Of a stretch of DNA of 64,000 nucleotides, positions 49,080-61,747 are shown piece after piece; positions within the stretch are counted from its first letter, which is position 1; the number at the start of each line of letters is the position of its first letter. The notes under the pieces are model-generated. The model was not told the DNA's origin, searched no databases, and was given only the letters and a program-made list of their open reading frames with translations. Made by a program: the position numbers and the translations under genes. This DNA is from Metridium senile (Eukaryota > Cnidaria > Anthozoa > Actiniaria > Metridiidae): the NCBI GenBank assembly GCA_949775045.1, contig OX459105.1, forward strand, positions 11,979,398 through 12,043,397, written 5' to 3'.

Positions 49080-50995
49080 ATGATGAGCTGGTGGGCTGTT
49101 GGGTTATAGGGATGGTTGGTAATTCAATTTGTTGGGTGGGTTAGTTTGGTGGTTCGTTAGTTTGTTAGTGAATTAGTAAGTTGCTTACTTGTTTGCTTAG
49201 TCAGTGGTTAGTAAGTTAATTGGTTGGTTAATTGCCCGGTTTGTTGGATTAGTCGAAGGTACTATATATAGTTTTATGCTTTTTGTGTGTGGTTTTGTGT
49301 TTTGATTTTACTTCTGAGATATCAGTATAACATTTTCATGCTTCATCCGTGATGGCTGTGTCTGAGTTCCGTTGTTCAGACACTAAATTATTTACAACAG
49401 TCAAAACAATATTTTGACAAGCCGCAGGGAACAGCTTACGATCAGTTGGTATTGTATTGTGGGTTTTCACGTGACGTCCAACAGGAGTGCTTTATTGACA
49501 TTGTGGTTTGTACACGTAATACAATGATTTATAATATCGTAAGGAATAAAACCGCAGATATATCAATACTGTTCTTAATATATATTATATTTATAGTTTA
49601 CTAGTATTAACTTAAATTTAGTTTTAGCACGAATTGTTAAATAAGTTTGTAAGCTTCGACGTTTGTTTTGAAAAATAAAGTTTATATAATGAAGATCTAG
49701 ACGATTTACAAGTAAATGCATATGTTACTTGCTTGTGGCATTTGGCATATAAGTCGTCATTTGAAAAAATAATCACAACAATGAAAGTTTATCAATTTTT
49801 TTCCAAGCGACCATAAGGAAATATTCTAACAGGAAACTGAACTGGAAATCATTGAAGTGTGTTCATACCTTGGTAGACACTTCAGAACACAAAAAGGAAT
49901 AGTCTAGATAATACACAAACACCTTTTAAGGGCTTTGGTTTGTAATATTGATAAGCTTAGAAATATTTCGTTATTAGGTAATAACTACAACATTATATTT
50001 AACCTGCCGAATAGATGCTCCTTTTTCTCCCGTAACCAAGGTACGTTTCGGCGCCATTAAGGTGAAAAAGAGGCCTTTGCTAGCAGGGAGCAAAGTTATC
50101 TATATTGTTTGAAAAATGAGGTAAATTCTTACCAAAGACCCAACATTATAGCATTTAAATAAAATACAAAATAAATACATTTGCTAGATAAATGTTATCA
50201 TGCAGGGAACACAATTATCTGTATTGTTTGAAACTGAATGTTAATTCTTTCCATAGACCCAACGTTATAGCATTTAAATAAAATACAAAATAGATCAATT
50301 TTTAACGTCTAAATCTTATAGCAAGGTATACAAGTGTCTTACCAATTTGGGAAGCTTGAGTGAGACCCATACACACTCGCTATCATCAAATATTTCAGCA
50401 AACTCTGCCGCTGATCATGACATGTTAATCAGTATTTTTGTGACATTTTTAGTCTGGAAACTTAAGTGAATTTTTTTATATATCGCATTGATAAGCTTTT
50501 TGAAAAATGTCGTGCTTTTATATATTAATTCCTTCGAGTAATTTTATCTAGAGTCACAAGATGAAATTAAAACTTAATTAATAACAGTACAACAATTATG
50601 ATTCTAGAAGGCAAGGACTGGAATTCAGTCTAGCCAACCAACCGACATATCGACTAAGCAAATGGTCAGTTCCATTCGACAAAAAATCGATCATTCCATC
50701 ATGAGATATAGCCATAAGGATATAAAATTGTCGATCACGCATATAATGGCGATAATATATTTGACTTTGTCTGCATGACAAAAAAAAATCGGGAGAACTG
50801 CTCAAAATGACTATATTAAAAACTAACTAATATCAAGAAGGTAAAACTAGATGGTAAAGACCTTATGAAAATTCAGACTAAGATCTCTTCACCACAGCAG
50901 TTTTTCAATGTATACCGTGGTCCAGTTAGAATGAAAGCTAAAGGAAAAAGAGCCTATCTTTGGTTGAGATGGATATTTTTTCTCGACTAACGAAG
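49080..50995. other. Non-coding stretch with a local duplication
   Basis: AGACCCAAC(A/G)TTATAGCATTTA, then AATAAAATACAAAATA, occurs near 50146 and 50257, a direct duplication of about 112 bp that includes the preceding TTATCT(A/G)TATTGTTTGAAA. No exon recognised. Confidence 0.6.
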
Positions 50996-50997
50996 AT

Positions 50998-51175
50998 CAA
51001 CTTAACATAGGTAATAGAATGAAATGTGTAACACCGTAAAAAATGTCAACTTAACTTTAATTTACTAAAACTTTACTATAGTAAAATTAACACTGTTTAC
51101 GCTATTAAAAATTTGATTCCAGGCTATTACCTATCCTTTATATCAAACACCGACGCAGCGCCGTTTCTAGTTTAC
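50998..51175. repeat. Rearranged copy of the 108-bp repeat family
   Basis: AGGTAATAGAATGAAATGTG on the left is followed about 120 bases later by an inverted piece GGCTATTACCTATCCTTTAT and CACCGACGCAGCGCCG, then TAGTTTACTCGCTAG. The left flank of the array at 19889 (AACTAGCGAGTATACTAG) matches this last part, which helps define the border of the family. Confidence 0.7.
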
Positions 51176-51889
51176 TCGCTAGTTTCCAAGATCAACATAG
51201 TTTAAAGTTACCTTCTAGTTAGTACCTTGAATAGAGCTTCCCAATTTGCTGCTGTCAACTCAGTTCTACAGCTGTTCTGTCTTTCAGTGTACTTGTAGCA
51301 AAGCCCTGCCTCCCTAGCTGGCACGTTGATAGTCCCTTTATATCAACGCAACAGATCAACACACTGACCTCCTGGATTTCTTTTCAATTGGAAGATACAG
51401 AGTTACGGTACGATGAGTTTAGTTACGTGACTAACTATGACATAAATCTATAAGCGTTGTTGAGGTTCCTGTCATCCTTAAGACACTCTTTATGCTTGAG
51501 GGGATTTCATTGGATGGATCGATATTGTTATTGAGAAGCAATTTAATGTGGCTGGAAGTTGCAGTGGGAAAGAAAGAGAACATTGACATACATGGTGTGC
51601 AGCTTGTGGCGTCGGTGGTGTGTGTGAGCGCAAGGGATGGGGGAGGGGGGTGTCAAGGCACATTTCATCCCACCATCCTCCGACATCCCCCATGTCTCTG
51701 AACAGCTACTTATAACTTAAAAAAGTTTGGCAGCACTAGTACAATGATTCTAATCGGATGTTGGGGTTGTATAGAAGGAGGTGGTGGTGAAGGATACAAT
51801 AGGTATATCATCGTCATCATAAATCATAAATAATTTGCTTTTACTCCGACGAAGGGCTAAAGCTCAAAACGTCAGTGAACATTTTTTAC

Positions 51890-52042
51890 GAGAGGGAGAG
51901 GGAGAGGGAGAGGGAGATGGAGAGGGAGAGGGAGAGGGAGAGGGAGAGGGAGAGGGAGAGGGAGAGGGAGAGGGAGAGGGAGAGGGAGAGGGAGAGGGAG
52001 AGGGAGAGGGAGAGGGAGAGGGAGAGGGAGAGGGAGAGGGAG
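51890..52042. repeat. (GAGAGG)n purine tract
   Basis: About 150 bases of GAGAGG units with one variant. It is almost pure purine on the + strand and sits just after a fragment of the 108-bp family core (GACGAAGGGCTAAAGCTC). Confidence 0.95.
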
Positions 52043-52807
52043 ATTGGTACACAGTATCATATCTTCATATATATAATCATCATATCATCAACACCACCAT
52101 CATCTTCATCATCATCTTCGTCTCAATCATGCTTTAGTATTTAGTATTTCAATTGTCGGCTTTCACCTACATCACGTGTTCGTCAACATTAAATTCAAAA
52201 GCGTAATTTCGCATTATGATTTTATTTTATTTATTTTATTTACAGGATTTCATTTCACCGAGAACAATTACATATACAAACAATGTACAAACAATGAATA
52301 CAAAAGAAAATACTACAATTATAAATGGAGAGGGAACACGCTAGAAATACGGAATCATTAAAGACATTTTTATTTTTTTATTTTATTTTCTATATCTTAA
52401 AATTATACTATTATACTATTTGGCTAGGGAGGACATTTTATCACGATGCAAAGCCATTGAGAAATATTTTAGAGTTTGAGGGAGAAATAAAATGATGAAT
52501 CCCTGACTGTGCGGGAAGGGGCACACACGCTTGCTTGTTTGTTTCCTGTGTTGAGAATAATAGAGTACTACCACAGGAAGCCCGACATGTGTGAAAAACA
52601 CGTATAATCATTTTCAATAGATGCGATATTTGAATAAAATTGCAAAAGATTTTTAGAAACGATAACGACTGTTGTTCAAGTTCATCTCGTTCCCAAAACT
52701 TTTCTCTTCGATTACTCGGGCTACTTGGCAACTTCCAGGTTCGATTTTATTCAACTTTGCCCCAGTCCACTATTCCATTCACAACGCGCGGTTTGGAACA
52801 TTTCAAA

Positions 52808-55800
52808 ATGGCTGCTACGATTATTGGACGATTTAGCTCCCAATTTGTGCAAATTTGCGCTCGAAATGTGGCTTTGAAGAACAACCATAATGCTGCCCCT
52901 ATTTACAACATTTCTCGCCGGATGCTCTCACTTGATAGGTAGGAAATACGACTCATTTAACTCAATTTTGATAGCCACAAATTGTAAGCGTCACTGAAGC
53001 TTGATTGCATGTTTAGAAAAACCTAACAATATCGATAATGATAATCATTCTTTTTATAGCTCTTTTGAGCTCTTTTGAGCTGTTTTAGCTGTTTTAGCTG
53101 TTAATTCGACTTATTTTAGGGAATGAAATTCCATCTTGACTGCTCATTCATCTTAATATACCTTGAACAAATTATAAATTCATTGTTATTGTTTATTTCC
53201 AAAGCCATTTTCGCTTTTCGTAGAACTCTAAGTTCATTAAAATCAGCTGCTGTTGTTTAAATTTGTTGTTTCTTAAACAAAGCTCTGTTTATTTTAAGCA
53301 AAAATGTAAAAAAATCAGCAGGAAATCTCAATGGAGCTATTACCCATGCACTTACGTAAGCGCCTGGCATCATCGCAATTCTCAGAGTAATTCTATCGTA
53401 TAAAAAAACATACTTGCTTGTAGTTATATCTCGCTTTTTAAGCACTTTTAAGAGTGTTTTATTGTCTAGCAATTTCAAAGTTAATTGTACAATTGTTTGT
53501 TTTTAAAAAGCAAAAATATCGCGAAATTTGTACAAAATTTGGTCGAAAATTTCCCACAATTTGTGATTGTTGTTTACGTTAAATTCAGAATTAAGCTACT
53601 ACCTGCAAATACAAGCCCATCGTTGACATGCGCCAGAACAATTTACAGGCATATTGATGAAAATTCGTTTCCTTTTTTGCCCATCCAAAATATTACAAAT
53701 TAACACTCCTATTAAACTACTAATATAAATTACTTGCAAATTAGATTTCCGTAATTTGCACAGGAAAATATTTAGTTAAAATTGAAAGGTGAACTGTTTA
53801 AGACCAAAATATGGGAAATGAACATTTTTTCTAAATGAAGGAAAATTATTAATAACTTCATTTGGAACTTTTGTCAGCTTTATTTTAATGTTTTTTCCTG
53901 TATATATGTCTTCTGTTTTTATCATTTGTAGCTTTTATGTATTTTGGAAGTTTCATTTTCTAGTTAAGATATTATTTCCACTACACAAGGTTTGGGAAAA
54001 CATTCCACTATTTTTTTTTTTCTCTTCTCACAGTTTATGCAGCAACTATCCTAGTAGTAGAGGAACCAATCAGAGCGCATGATTGCTCATATCCAGTGGA
54101 TATATAAGTAGATCGAAACCACAGAAAAAATTGAATAAAACCACAAAACAACAACAAATTTTAATAAAAATCTTCAGCCACAATAAATATATATAAATCT
54201 TGAACAAAGTAAAACATCCGAAAGTGAAAGTATCCTTTTCCACTGTAGAAAAATGTTGTTTACCATTCAGTGTGCCAGAAAATGAAAAGAGATCACAAAC
54301 CTTTAAGTTTAATAACACTGCACATATAAATGAAAAAAAAACCCAACTACATAACTGCACAAAAAAAACCTCAAAACAGCAAACTCTTACGCCCACTACA
54401 TTGATGGATGGTTTCGTGAAGTTTTCTTGTGTTCTCTCGGCATACCACATATTAAAATGACAAAAATAAATATTCAAAATTTCACAGAGATTCTTAAATT
54501 AATTCTTAAAAATTCTTCATTTAATTTACTTTAGTTCAATTAATTTATTTGATATTTTTAGTCATTTAATGACAAGATATTAATTTATAAGAATATTATT
54601 TTTACAAAGCGATTGTCACAATCTAGCGCGAGGTCTGGGTACTAACTTATTCCCATAAATAGCAAATGTCACGTGAATAAAAATTGCAGACCTCTGTATC
54701 CATCGTTCGTCCACTTGCACACGTTGTTCGACATCTCTCTCTTTCGTTTCATTATACTAAGTAAATACCATACATTTTGCATTGTAATTCTGCACAAAAC
54801 TACAACGTTTATTTGTGTTTTCCACAGGCCAGTCATGAGTAAAGCTGTTATTCAAAAACCGGCTCCAGTATTCGCTGGAACTGCGGTGAACAAACATGGC
54901 GAATTTATCGACATCAAACTCTCGGACTACAAGGGTATGTAAAGCTGAATTCGCTCTAATTTTACGCTCATTTTTATCGATATTTACCATTTGATGTATA
55001 ATAAATATTTATAGCAAAGTTTTTTCTAATTTTTCTGCAGGAAAATACGTGGTTCTTTTTTTCTACCCGCTCGACTTGTAAGTATTCGTGAAAAAAATTT
55101 CTAAAAAGATTGCTAAAATTTTTACTCTTACGGTAGCAAATTTCAAACGAGTGCAGTTTATTTAATCAGCTGGAAAGTATGTTAGCAAGTCAGTTATACC
55201 ATTTTAAGTGTTAGATATTACTAGACAAAGGATATGTACAGAATTGCTCGACCGTTTGCAAAGTTATTATGTAACACAGCATTGTGAAAATTGACAATGC
55301 ACAATTTGATCGAACATTCGTTCGTTAATATTGCCTTCTAAGTTTCTTCAATAACCCAAATTTCCGTTGTCTTATATATATTTTTTCCTATACGGTCACA
55401 CCTTGACTCTGAACTTTCAACATTGTGGCGTGGAGTCTGAAGTGTGACCTAATTTTCTCTCAAATTTAAAGCGTTTTTGCCGAACAATTTAATATGAAAA
55501 CGATGAAAGTGATTATAATTTCACTTTGGACTTTTAAAACGATCGCTAAATTATATGCAGAATATTATATTTGCACTCGAGTTGCCAAGGACATTCAAGT
55601 TTGTTTAGAACTATTGATTTCAATTCGAATTCTTATTTCATTATTTTGTCTTGCTATGTATTTATTTGTGGCTGTTCTTTTTATACAAATTAGTGTTGAT
55701 ATTTTCTCGTTTAAAAGAACAATATCTTTGCTATTTTCATTAACGAGCGACTGTCATTTCACAATGTGATCGAATGTGGTGGTTGATGACTGATGTGTCG

Positions 55801-58800
55801 CCTTCAAGTCAAAACTTAAATATTATATTTGCATTCTAGTTTTTCAAGTCTATAAATTATTTATTTATAATAGTAAAAGCTGTTTGTATTTATTTAGAAA
55901 CGGTTAACGCGAAATTATGAATGTCAAAACCTCAATTCCAAATGTATGTAGTTATTTGTTAAATTTTGAATCAAGGTACATGCTTTTTCTTTAATTGTTT
56001 ATTTAAAAAATTAGAACAAACTGAATATTTGAATGTGTTTTACAGGCACTTTCACTGAACTTTTCCCGAACGTTTTCCGAAGTTTGTTCCAGTTTGTGGA
56101 CTTTTTCCACTTTGCCATATCTGGATAATTCCCTGTCTAACCTCGAATGGCAATGGTTTCCCTTGCTTCGTAAAAGGATTCATAGCAAACGAACTTTGTA
56201 TATTCAGATCGAAGTTTGCAAATTCAAAACAAACTTTGCCGCCAATTTTCGAAGTTCGCCCGTGAACTTCGCAACATCCGAACACTCTTCAGAAACCGTT
56301 CGGGAAAAGTTAAGTGAAAGCGCCTGTAATTAAAAGTTTACAAATGCATAATCTACTGTCTGCAATTATGTTTTTTTTGGTGATCACCTGGATTTGATAT
56401 TGCCTTTGCATACACTAAAACTCTTGATAATTTTCATATTGTTATTGTTTTTTCTTCTTCTTTTACTTAAATTTTAAGTCTGTTATCAATTTTTTATTGT
56501 ATTTAAATATTATGATTTTTCTATTTTATTTTTGATCATGATTTTATGTAGTTACCAGTTGAATTTGAACTTCAAGACCTGTTCTCATTGCTCATTTAAT
56601 ACTGCCATATTATTCATTGTCATCCTTCATTTTCAATGACATTTATATGCGCTATTCTCTTATTTTAGTGTTGTTTTGAATTGCTTCAAGTTTAAACTAA
56701 CTATTCTTTTTCCCACTAGCTGAGTCTTGAAATAATGACCTCAAATGAATAAACTAGAGCTAAAAAAATATCAATTAATTATTTTCAAAGTTTACCTAGT
56801 GTAAGAGAGTTGTGGCTTGCAAATATTTTTATAAACATGTTTGTAAATAGATGTCTTTTCTCTTATTCTTAGTCATATTTTAGTCATTATATAACTTATA
56901 TTATTACTATTTTTACATGTAAGCTTAAAGGTTTGTTTTGAGAAGATTATTAAAGACATTTATTATTCTAATTAGAAGAACTTTGCTAATACAAATTAAT
57001 AAGAAAACTAGCGAAACGAAATTACAACATTTCGTTGTCATCACAACAACATTATCAAGTAAATGATGGTGCAAAGAGAAATATTTATAGTGGTGGACAA
57101 TGGAAAAAAATACAATAAGTTAAATAAACAGCTTCACTTGAATTGAGTCCGACTGGACATTTGACAGAGACATTCAGAGCGGTTTCACCATCCTGAAAAA
57201 ATGCTTGAATAAACTAGACTGCCTGATTTACGAAATGTTATTACAGTGCAACGCGTAAAAGTATGGCCACTGATAATGTATTCGCATACTTCTGTCTCGC
57301 AATCGATCCAATCAGCGTTGTAGGATTGTGTTATCTTGTCTCGGATCAAAACGCTTATTGGATTGATGGCGAGACAGAAGTATGCGAATACATTATCAGT
57401 GACCAAACTTTTACGTGTTGCGCTGTAATTGTAAATTTAAGCCATGCTTGAATGTCCAGTCCGACTCAATTCAAGCAAAACTGTTTATTTAACTTATTGT
57501 ATTTTTTTCCATTGTCCACCACTATATATATTTCTCTCTTTGTACCATCATATACTTGATAATGTTGTTGAGATGACAATGAAACGTTGTAATTTCTTTT
57601 TGCTAGTTTTCTTATTACATTTCTTCTTCTTCTTCTTCTTCTTCTTACATTTTTCATCAATTGTCAAAATTCCCAGCATGCTTAATTTTCCTTAATAATT
57701 TATTGTCCATGAAATATTGTTTACTTTTCTTCACCTAAACAAGCATCTTTTAGGATTTCTTTATAAGAAAATATTTCTAATAGATGTTTGGTGAAAAGGT
57801 AATTGTCTGTTAGCAGTGAAATGATTGCTCACTTAAGTAGGCACCTGTGGTTTGGTGAAACCACTTGAATTAAGGTGTGACCCAGATATGTCAAAAACAC
57901 TGATTGTTTTATGGCGTCATTTTCCATATATTTATTCTGACACAATATGTCCATGTCTCATTCATAAAGTAGCAAAACAAATACTAAAATACATAAAAAA
58001 ATTTTGATGAGTCTAGACCTTGATATAACATTTATATAAGAAAAAAGAAATTACGACATTCAACATATGTTTGCACTCTATAACCGTGAAACAAGTAGTA
58101 CTAATTAGTACTAAATAGTGCTAATTAAACAATAGAATTAGCATAAAATATCACTATTTATGTTTCACACTTTTAATGTTTGTACTCTATCAAGTGAGGT
58201 TTCAAACTATTTATTTGGTATTGTTCTTTTGTTGTTCTAATCATTGAACCATACTTGAATAATTACACTTGTATATTTACTGCTATATTTACATTAAAAC
58301 CTCACTTGATAATGACATTGGATGACGTCAAAATGTTGTTATTTCATAGCGTTTGTCTTTCTGCATAAAAGAATGTTAGAAAAAAATGTCAACTTTTTAT
58401 AAAACAAGAGTGTTTTTTTTTTGCATCAATCTTATCAGATCAAATGTTGACAACTAAGGCTAGATTAAATTAACTATTTCAACAGGGGTTTTTTTCAGTT
58501 TTTTTTTCTTGTTCCATTGTTTTATGTGTCATTATATTCATGTTTTGCTTTAGTTTTGGCACATTTTGTATTTTATTTTATTTTATGTTTGCTTTAGCCT
58601 GCTGTGCAGACTCTTTTTTTGCGCTCAAAAATTCATCAAATTTCTGGAGAGGAACAATCTAAACCATTGTTGTTTGTTGTTTTTCAGTACGTTTGTGTGC
58701 CCAACAGAAATCATTGCATTCAGTGACCGTTTTGAAGAATTCAAGGCTATTGGATGTGAAGTAATAGCTTGTTCTGTTGACTCTGAATACTCTCACCTAG

Positions 58801-60799
58801 CTTGGTAAGACTTGGCATACAAATTTAGACTGAAACACCATTAAAAGCAAGGGGGTTTGGGGTAGGGTCCTCCTCTAGATATTCTGTCATATCATTATCA
58901 CATTTTGTTACTCCCATTATTTCTTTTCTCCTATCATTTCTTTTCTTCTTGTGTGAGTGTGGACAGGGGGGTCACCTTGTATGGGACTTGGTTTCCCTTT
59001 GTGTCGTCCTGGGCTATGCCTGAAAAAGGATTACATTACATTTTTACCAAAACAGTGCACTAAAGCTGAAGAAAACACTCTATTGATAAATGTGTATTTG
59101 TCCAAATTATATATATTTCAGGGGTTTTAGTGCCTTCTGTCTACTGTCTTATAGGTGTATTGATCTAATATCTATTTCATTAATTTAGTACCTCCACTCT
59201 ACTAAGGTGTATTAGTCTAATATATATTTCATTGGTTTAGTGCCTCCACTTTATTTGTTAACCTTGTTTTGTGTTACATATGCAGGACTAACGTTCCTAG
59301 AAAGAAGGGAGGCATTGGCCAGGTCAATATGCCTATTCTGTCAGATCTCACCAAGCAAATATCTAAGGATTATGGTGTACTGTTAGAAGATCAGGGAGTA
59401 GCTCTAAGGTAAGACAACATTTACAACAGTTTTAACAGAAACAGTAACATCTACTACATAAAACTAAAAATATTTGTTATAAGTGTTAAAACTGCAATTA
59501 AAGTACTAGATTGTATATCTGATGGTGCTGTACTCAAAATAAATACATTACATGGACATATTATACAATGTTTATTTTATATTGATTGGTTGATTTTTTA
59601 ACAAACATACCAATCGTCCATCTTTACGTCTAATAATACAAAACCACAAAGTTGTATTCTTTGCCTTGAAGATGGACAATAGACCTAATTGGCTAATGTG
59701 TTGCTGTATACATTTTGACCCATTTCAAAACCACTGTAAATAAAAGCTTTTGTCCCAAACATTTTCCACATGATATCGTTATACACTTAATACAAAGAAA
59801 CTTATTCCCAAAAGATTTGAATTGGGTCAAAATGTACATAGCAAACCGTTAGCCCATTTTGTCTGTTAGTCAGAAAGCTTTGCAAATTAACACTTTCCTA
59901 ACATAGTCAATGCAACTTTATTTTGAAGGTAACAAAACCCTAGCACCAAGACATTCTCAATTTTATAGGCATATATATATCATTGTTAAATGCCATAGAT
60001 ATTAATGTAGAATATATATAAAATATCTTTTATGTACTATGTACAAATTGTTCAGTTCAATTGTGATTTCTTTAGGGGTCTATTTATCATTGATGACAAA
60101 GGAATACTCAGACAAATAACAGTCAATGATCTTCCTGTTGGACGCTCAGTTGATGAAACACTTCGCTTGATCCAAGCTTTCCAGTTTACCGACAAGCATG
60201 GAGAAGGTAAAATATAATTATATTTTTGTTGAATATGTTTGAAATGATTAATTTTTTTGCACCAAAAACATTTCTGAAAAGTGTACTTGTTGTTGATTTG
60301 CTTATTTGTTTTTCTTTAGTGTGTCCTGCTGGATGGCGCCCTGGCTCAGATACTGTAAGTTCAGTATAAATATAAATATATATATTAGTATTTTACAACC
60401 ATCACTCCCGTTGGGGCTCTTCCATCATGTTTGCTCCACTCCACTCCATATTTACAACACACAACTCTACTCACATGTTCATTTTTACGGAGGGAGGACA
60501 CCTGATAACCCGGAGAAAAAACCCTCATAGCATGAGAGAGAACAACACATCAAACAAACTTTATTCACGTGTTGCCCAAGCCGGGAATCAAATCCAGGTT
60601 ACAGTAGTGAAAGGCAGGGCTCTCACTATAGCTACTTAAGGCCAACTTTTTAACCAATATTAAAAGCCAATTTTCTCTTTAAATTTCAAACACCAAAAGA
60701 TGAATTGTTAGAATTTTTAGATAGTTATGTGTTTTGCTTCTCTCATTTCAGATTGTTCCAGAACCAGGCAAAAGCGACAAATACTTCAGCAAGCAATAG
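52808..60799 (+). CDS. PRDX: Typical 2-Cys peroxiredoxin, eight exons, complete
   Basis: Exons are 52808-52938, 54828-54934, 55041-55077, 58688-58804, 59286-59408, 60076-60206, 60320-60354 and 60752-60799. All are joined by GT...AG in consistent phase, giving 242 residues. Residues 1-46 are basic and hydroxylated ([21 protein letters not shown]), like a mitochondrial presequence. The core has the peroxidatic Cys96 in FTFVCPTE, GGIG (139-142), the resolving Cys217 in GEVCPAGW and the YF motif at 238-239, so it is a sensitive-type, decameric thioredoxin-dependent peroxidase. Core and tail resemble PRDX1/2/4 ([20 protein letters not shown]) more than PRDX3. Exon 2 contains an in-frame ATG at 54835 (Met47). 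Starting there gives a 196-residue protein of cytosolic PRDX1/2 size. Intron 3 (3.6 kb) is filled with MITEs. Introns 4 and 7 hold a MITE fragment and a SINE. Confidence 0.95.
56043..56326. mobile_element. MITE with CAGGC(A/G)CTTTCACT ends in peroxiredoxin intron 3
   Basis: Left CAGGCACTTTCACTGAACTT, then TTCCCGAACG. Right CGTTCGGGAA, then AAGTTAAGTGAAAGCGCCTG. These are inverted with TA at 56041-56042 and 56327-56328. The interior has several GAAGTT(T/C)G words. No coding capacity is present. Confidence 0.88.
56997..57617. mobile_element. Large palindrome in peroxiredoxin intron 3
   Basis: The left arm (56997-57161: TAATAAGAAAACTAGC, TACAACATTTCGTTGTCATC, GTGGTGGACAATGGAAAAAA, GAATTGAGTCCGACTGGACAT) is the reverse complement of the right arm (57449-57617) with scattered mismatches, about 165 bp each. 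Between the arms lies a second palindromic MITE (57244-57425). Confidence 0.85.
57244..57425. mobile_element. MITE with CAG(T/C)GCAACGCG ends, copy 2, nested
   Basis: Left CAGTGCAACGCGTAAAAGTA and right ACTTTTACGTGTTGCGCTG are inverted, with TA at both borders (57242-57243 and 57426-57427). Pairing continues for about 80 bp on each side through GATAATGTATTCGCATACTT, so nearly the whole element is one stem. It is related to 33006-33156. Confidence 0.85.
58078..58190. repeat. MITE-like remnant in peroxiredoxin intron 3
   Basis: CTCTATAACCGTGAAACA on the left and TGTTTCACACTTTTAATG, then TTTGTACTCTA, on the right form weak inverted ends around TAGTACTAATTAGTACTAAA. It seems related to 45185-45318 and to the ACCCGTGAAA family. 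Confidence 0.45.
59145..59255. repeat. Fragments of the ACCCGTGAAA MITE family in intron 4
   Basis: TAGGTGTATTGATCTAATATC, then TATTTCAT, and a second AAGGTGTATTAGTCTAATAT each match the right half of the MITEs at 2424-2520 and 3225-3655, ending CCTCCACT(C/T)TA. They form a tandem of two truncated copies. Confidence 0.6.
60440..60645 (-). mobile_element. tRNA-derived SINE, reverse copy in intron 7
   Basis: On the minus strand: A-box-like TAGCTATAGTGAGAG, B-box-like GGATTTGATTCCCGG (complement of 60581-60595), then TTTGTTTGATGTGTTGTTCT and GAGGGTTTTTTCTCCGGG. It shares its body with the SINE at 39072-39364, but the tRNA-like head is more diverged. Confidence 0.78.
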
Positions 60800-60939
60800 A
60801 ACATTTTTACATAACTAGTCAGAAAACTGCATATCAAAACTATATCATAAATTAATGTTATTTCAGTTTTATCTAAGTGTCTGTTTTCTAATTCTTGTAT
60901 GTCAAATGGTTGTGATGTCTAGGTTTAGGTCTGTTTGGA

Positions 60940-60945
60940 AATAAA
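60940..60945 (+). terminator. Poly(A) signal of the peroxiredoxin gene
   Basis: AATAAA lies 141 bases after the stop codon and is followed at once by a GT-rich stretch (TGTGTGAGTG), as expected for a cleavage and polyadenylation site. Confidence 0.75.
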
Positions 60946-61655
60946 TGTGTGAGTGAAAACCTGGAAAGGTACATAATTATTTTATTGATTCTTTATTTTT
61001 TGCATCCCTTTTTAAAAATTTTGAAAAATGTACAAGGGGTCTTATACTAGTCTCTATTAGCTTAGTTATTATTTCACAGCCCAGTGAAAATCACTCTAGT
61101 GTGAAGCGACTTTAGTAAGGACAGGGTTCGTGCTACTCCTTAAACTCCTTGAAAACTCCTTAATTCTAGCTAAAGTAGGGCAGATTTTGATAAAATTTGT
61201 CCATTCTGTGCGGCGTTAACAATAACAGGAATATCATTTATATATCAAAGCTGTTGCAAAAAGTGCTTAAAAATTACTTTTTGGTCCTTGAAAACTCCTT
61301 GAAAACTCCTTAGATTTTGTTTACTGACTTCAGCACAAACCCTGTAAGGACTATTTCAGGCTACCCCCTATATCCTTGGGGGGTAAAAGGTGTGTTATGA
61401 ACAGTTTTTGTTACCGGTACCCCTATAAAATATACCACAAATAAACAAAACGAAAAAAGGGTGGAAAGAGATTAACTTTTCTTTTTTCAATATGTGAAAA
61501 GAGACTATGCAAGAAATGTGGACATTTGAATAGTTCCTGAATCGATGATTTTTGCCCCCAAGAGATATGACTAGCATACCTGATATGTTTATCCCCAATT
61601 TCTTCTCCCAGGACAATAAGTCATCAACTTGATTTCAGTGAAAAAATATCAATAT

Positions 61656-61661
61656 TTTATT
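61656..61661 (-). terminator. Poly(A) signal of the convergent 390-residue gene
   Basis: AATAAA on the minus strand (TTTATT on +), about 90 bases past the stop codon of the reverse-strand gene. The two convergent poly(A) signals lie about 700 bases apart. Confidence 0.65.
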
Positions 61662-61747
61662 CATATTTTCATAGTTGATATTATTAACTATGATATTTCT
61701 TAAATAATTAACAATAGGTTCTCCATTTTCAATGAAAATATCCTCTG

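Noticed and set aside
48599..49081. Trp/Gly/Val-rich (+) and Pro/Thr/His-rich (-) frames of up to 153 codons
   Set aside because: They follow the minisatellite unit. All frames are open because the unit lacks stops, not because of coding selection.
51195..51400. Possible minus-strand promoter and first exon (TATAAAGG, then a donor-like AAGGTACTAAC)
   Set aside because: The TATA-like word is close to the CTTTATATCAA part of the 108-bp repeat family just downstream, all frames hold stops, and no following exon is seen.
58830..59045. Possible LINE 3' end in peroxiredoxin intron 4 (TGAAAAAGGATTACATTACA)
   Set aside because: The ending resembles a retroelement tail, but no reverse-transcriptase C-terminus or duplication could be made out.
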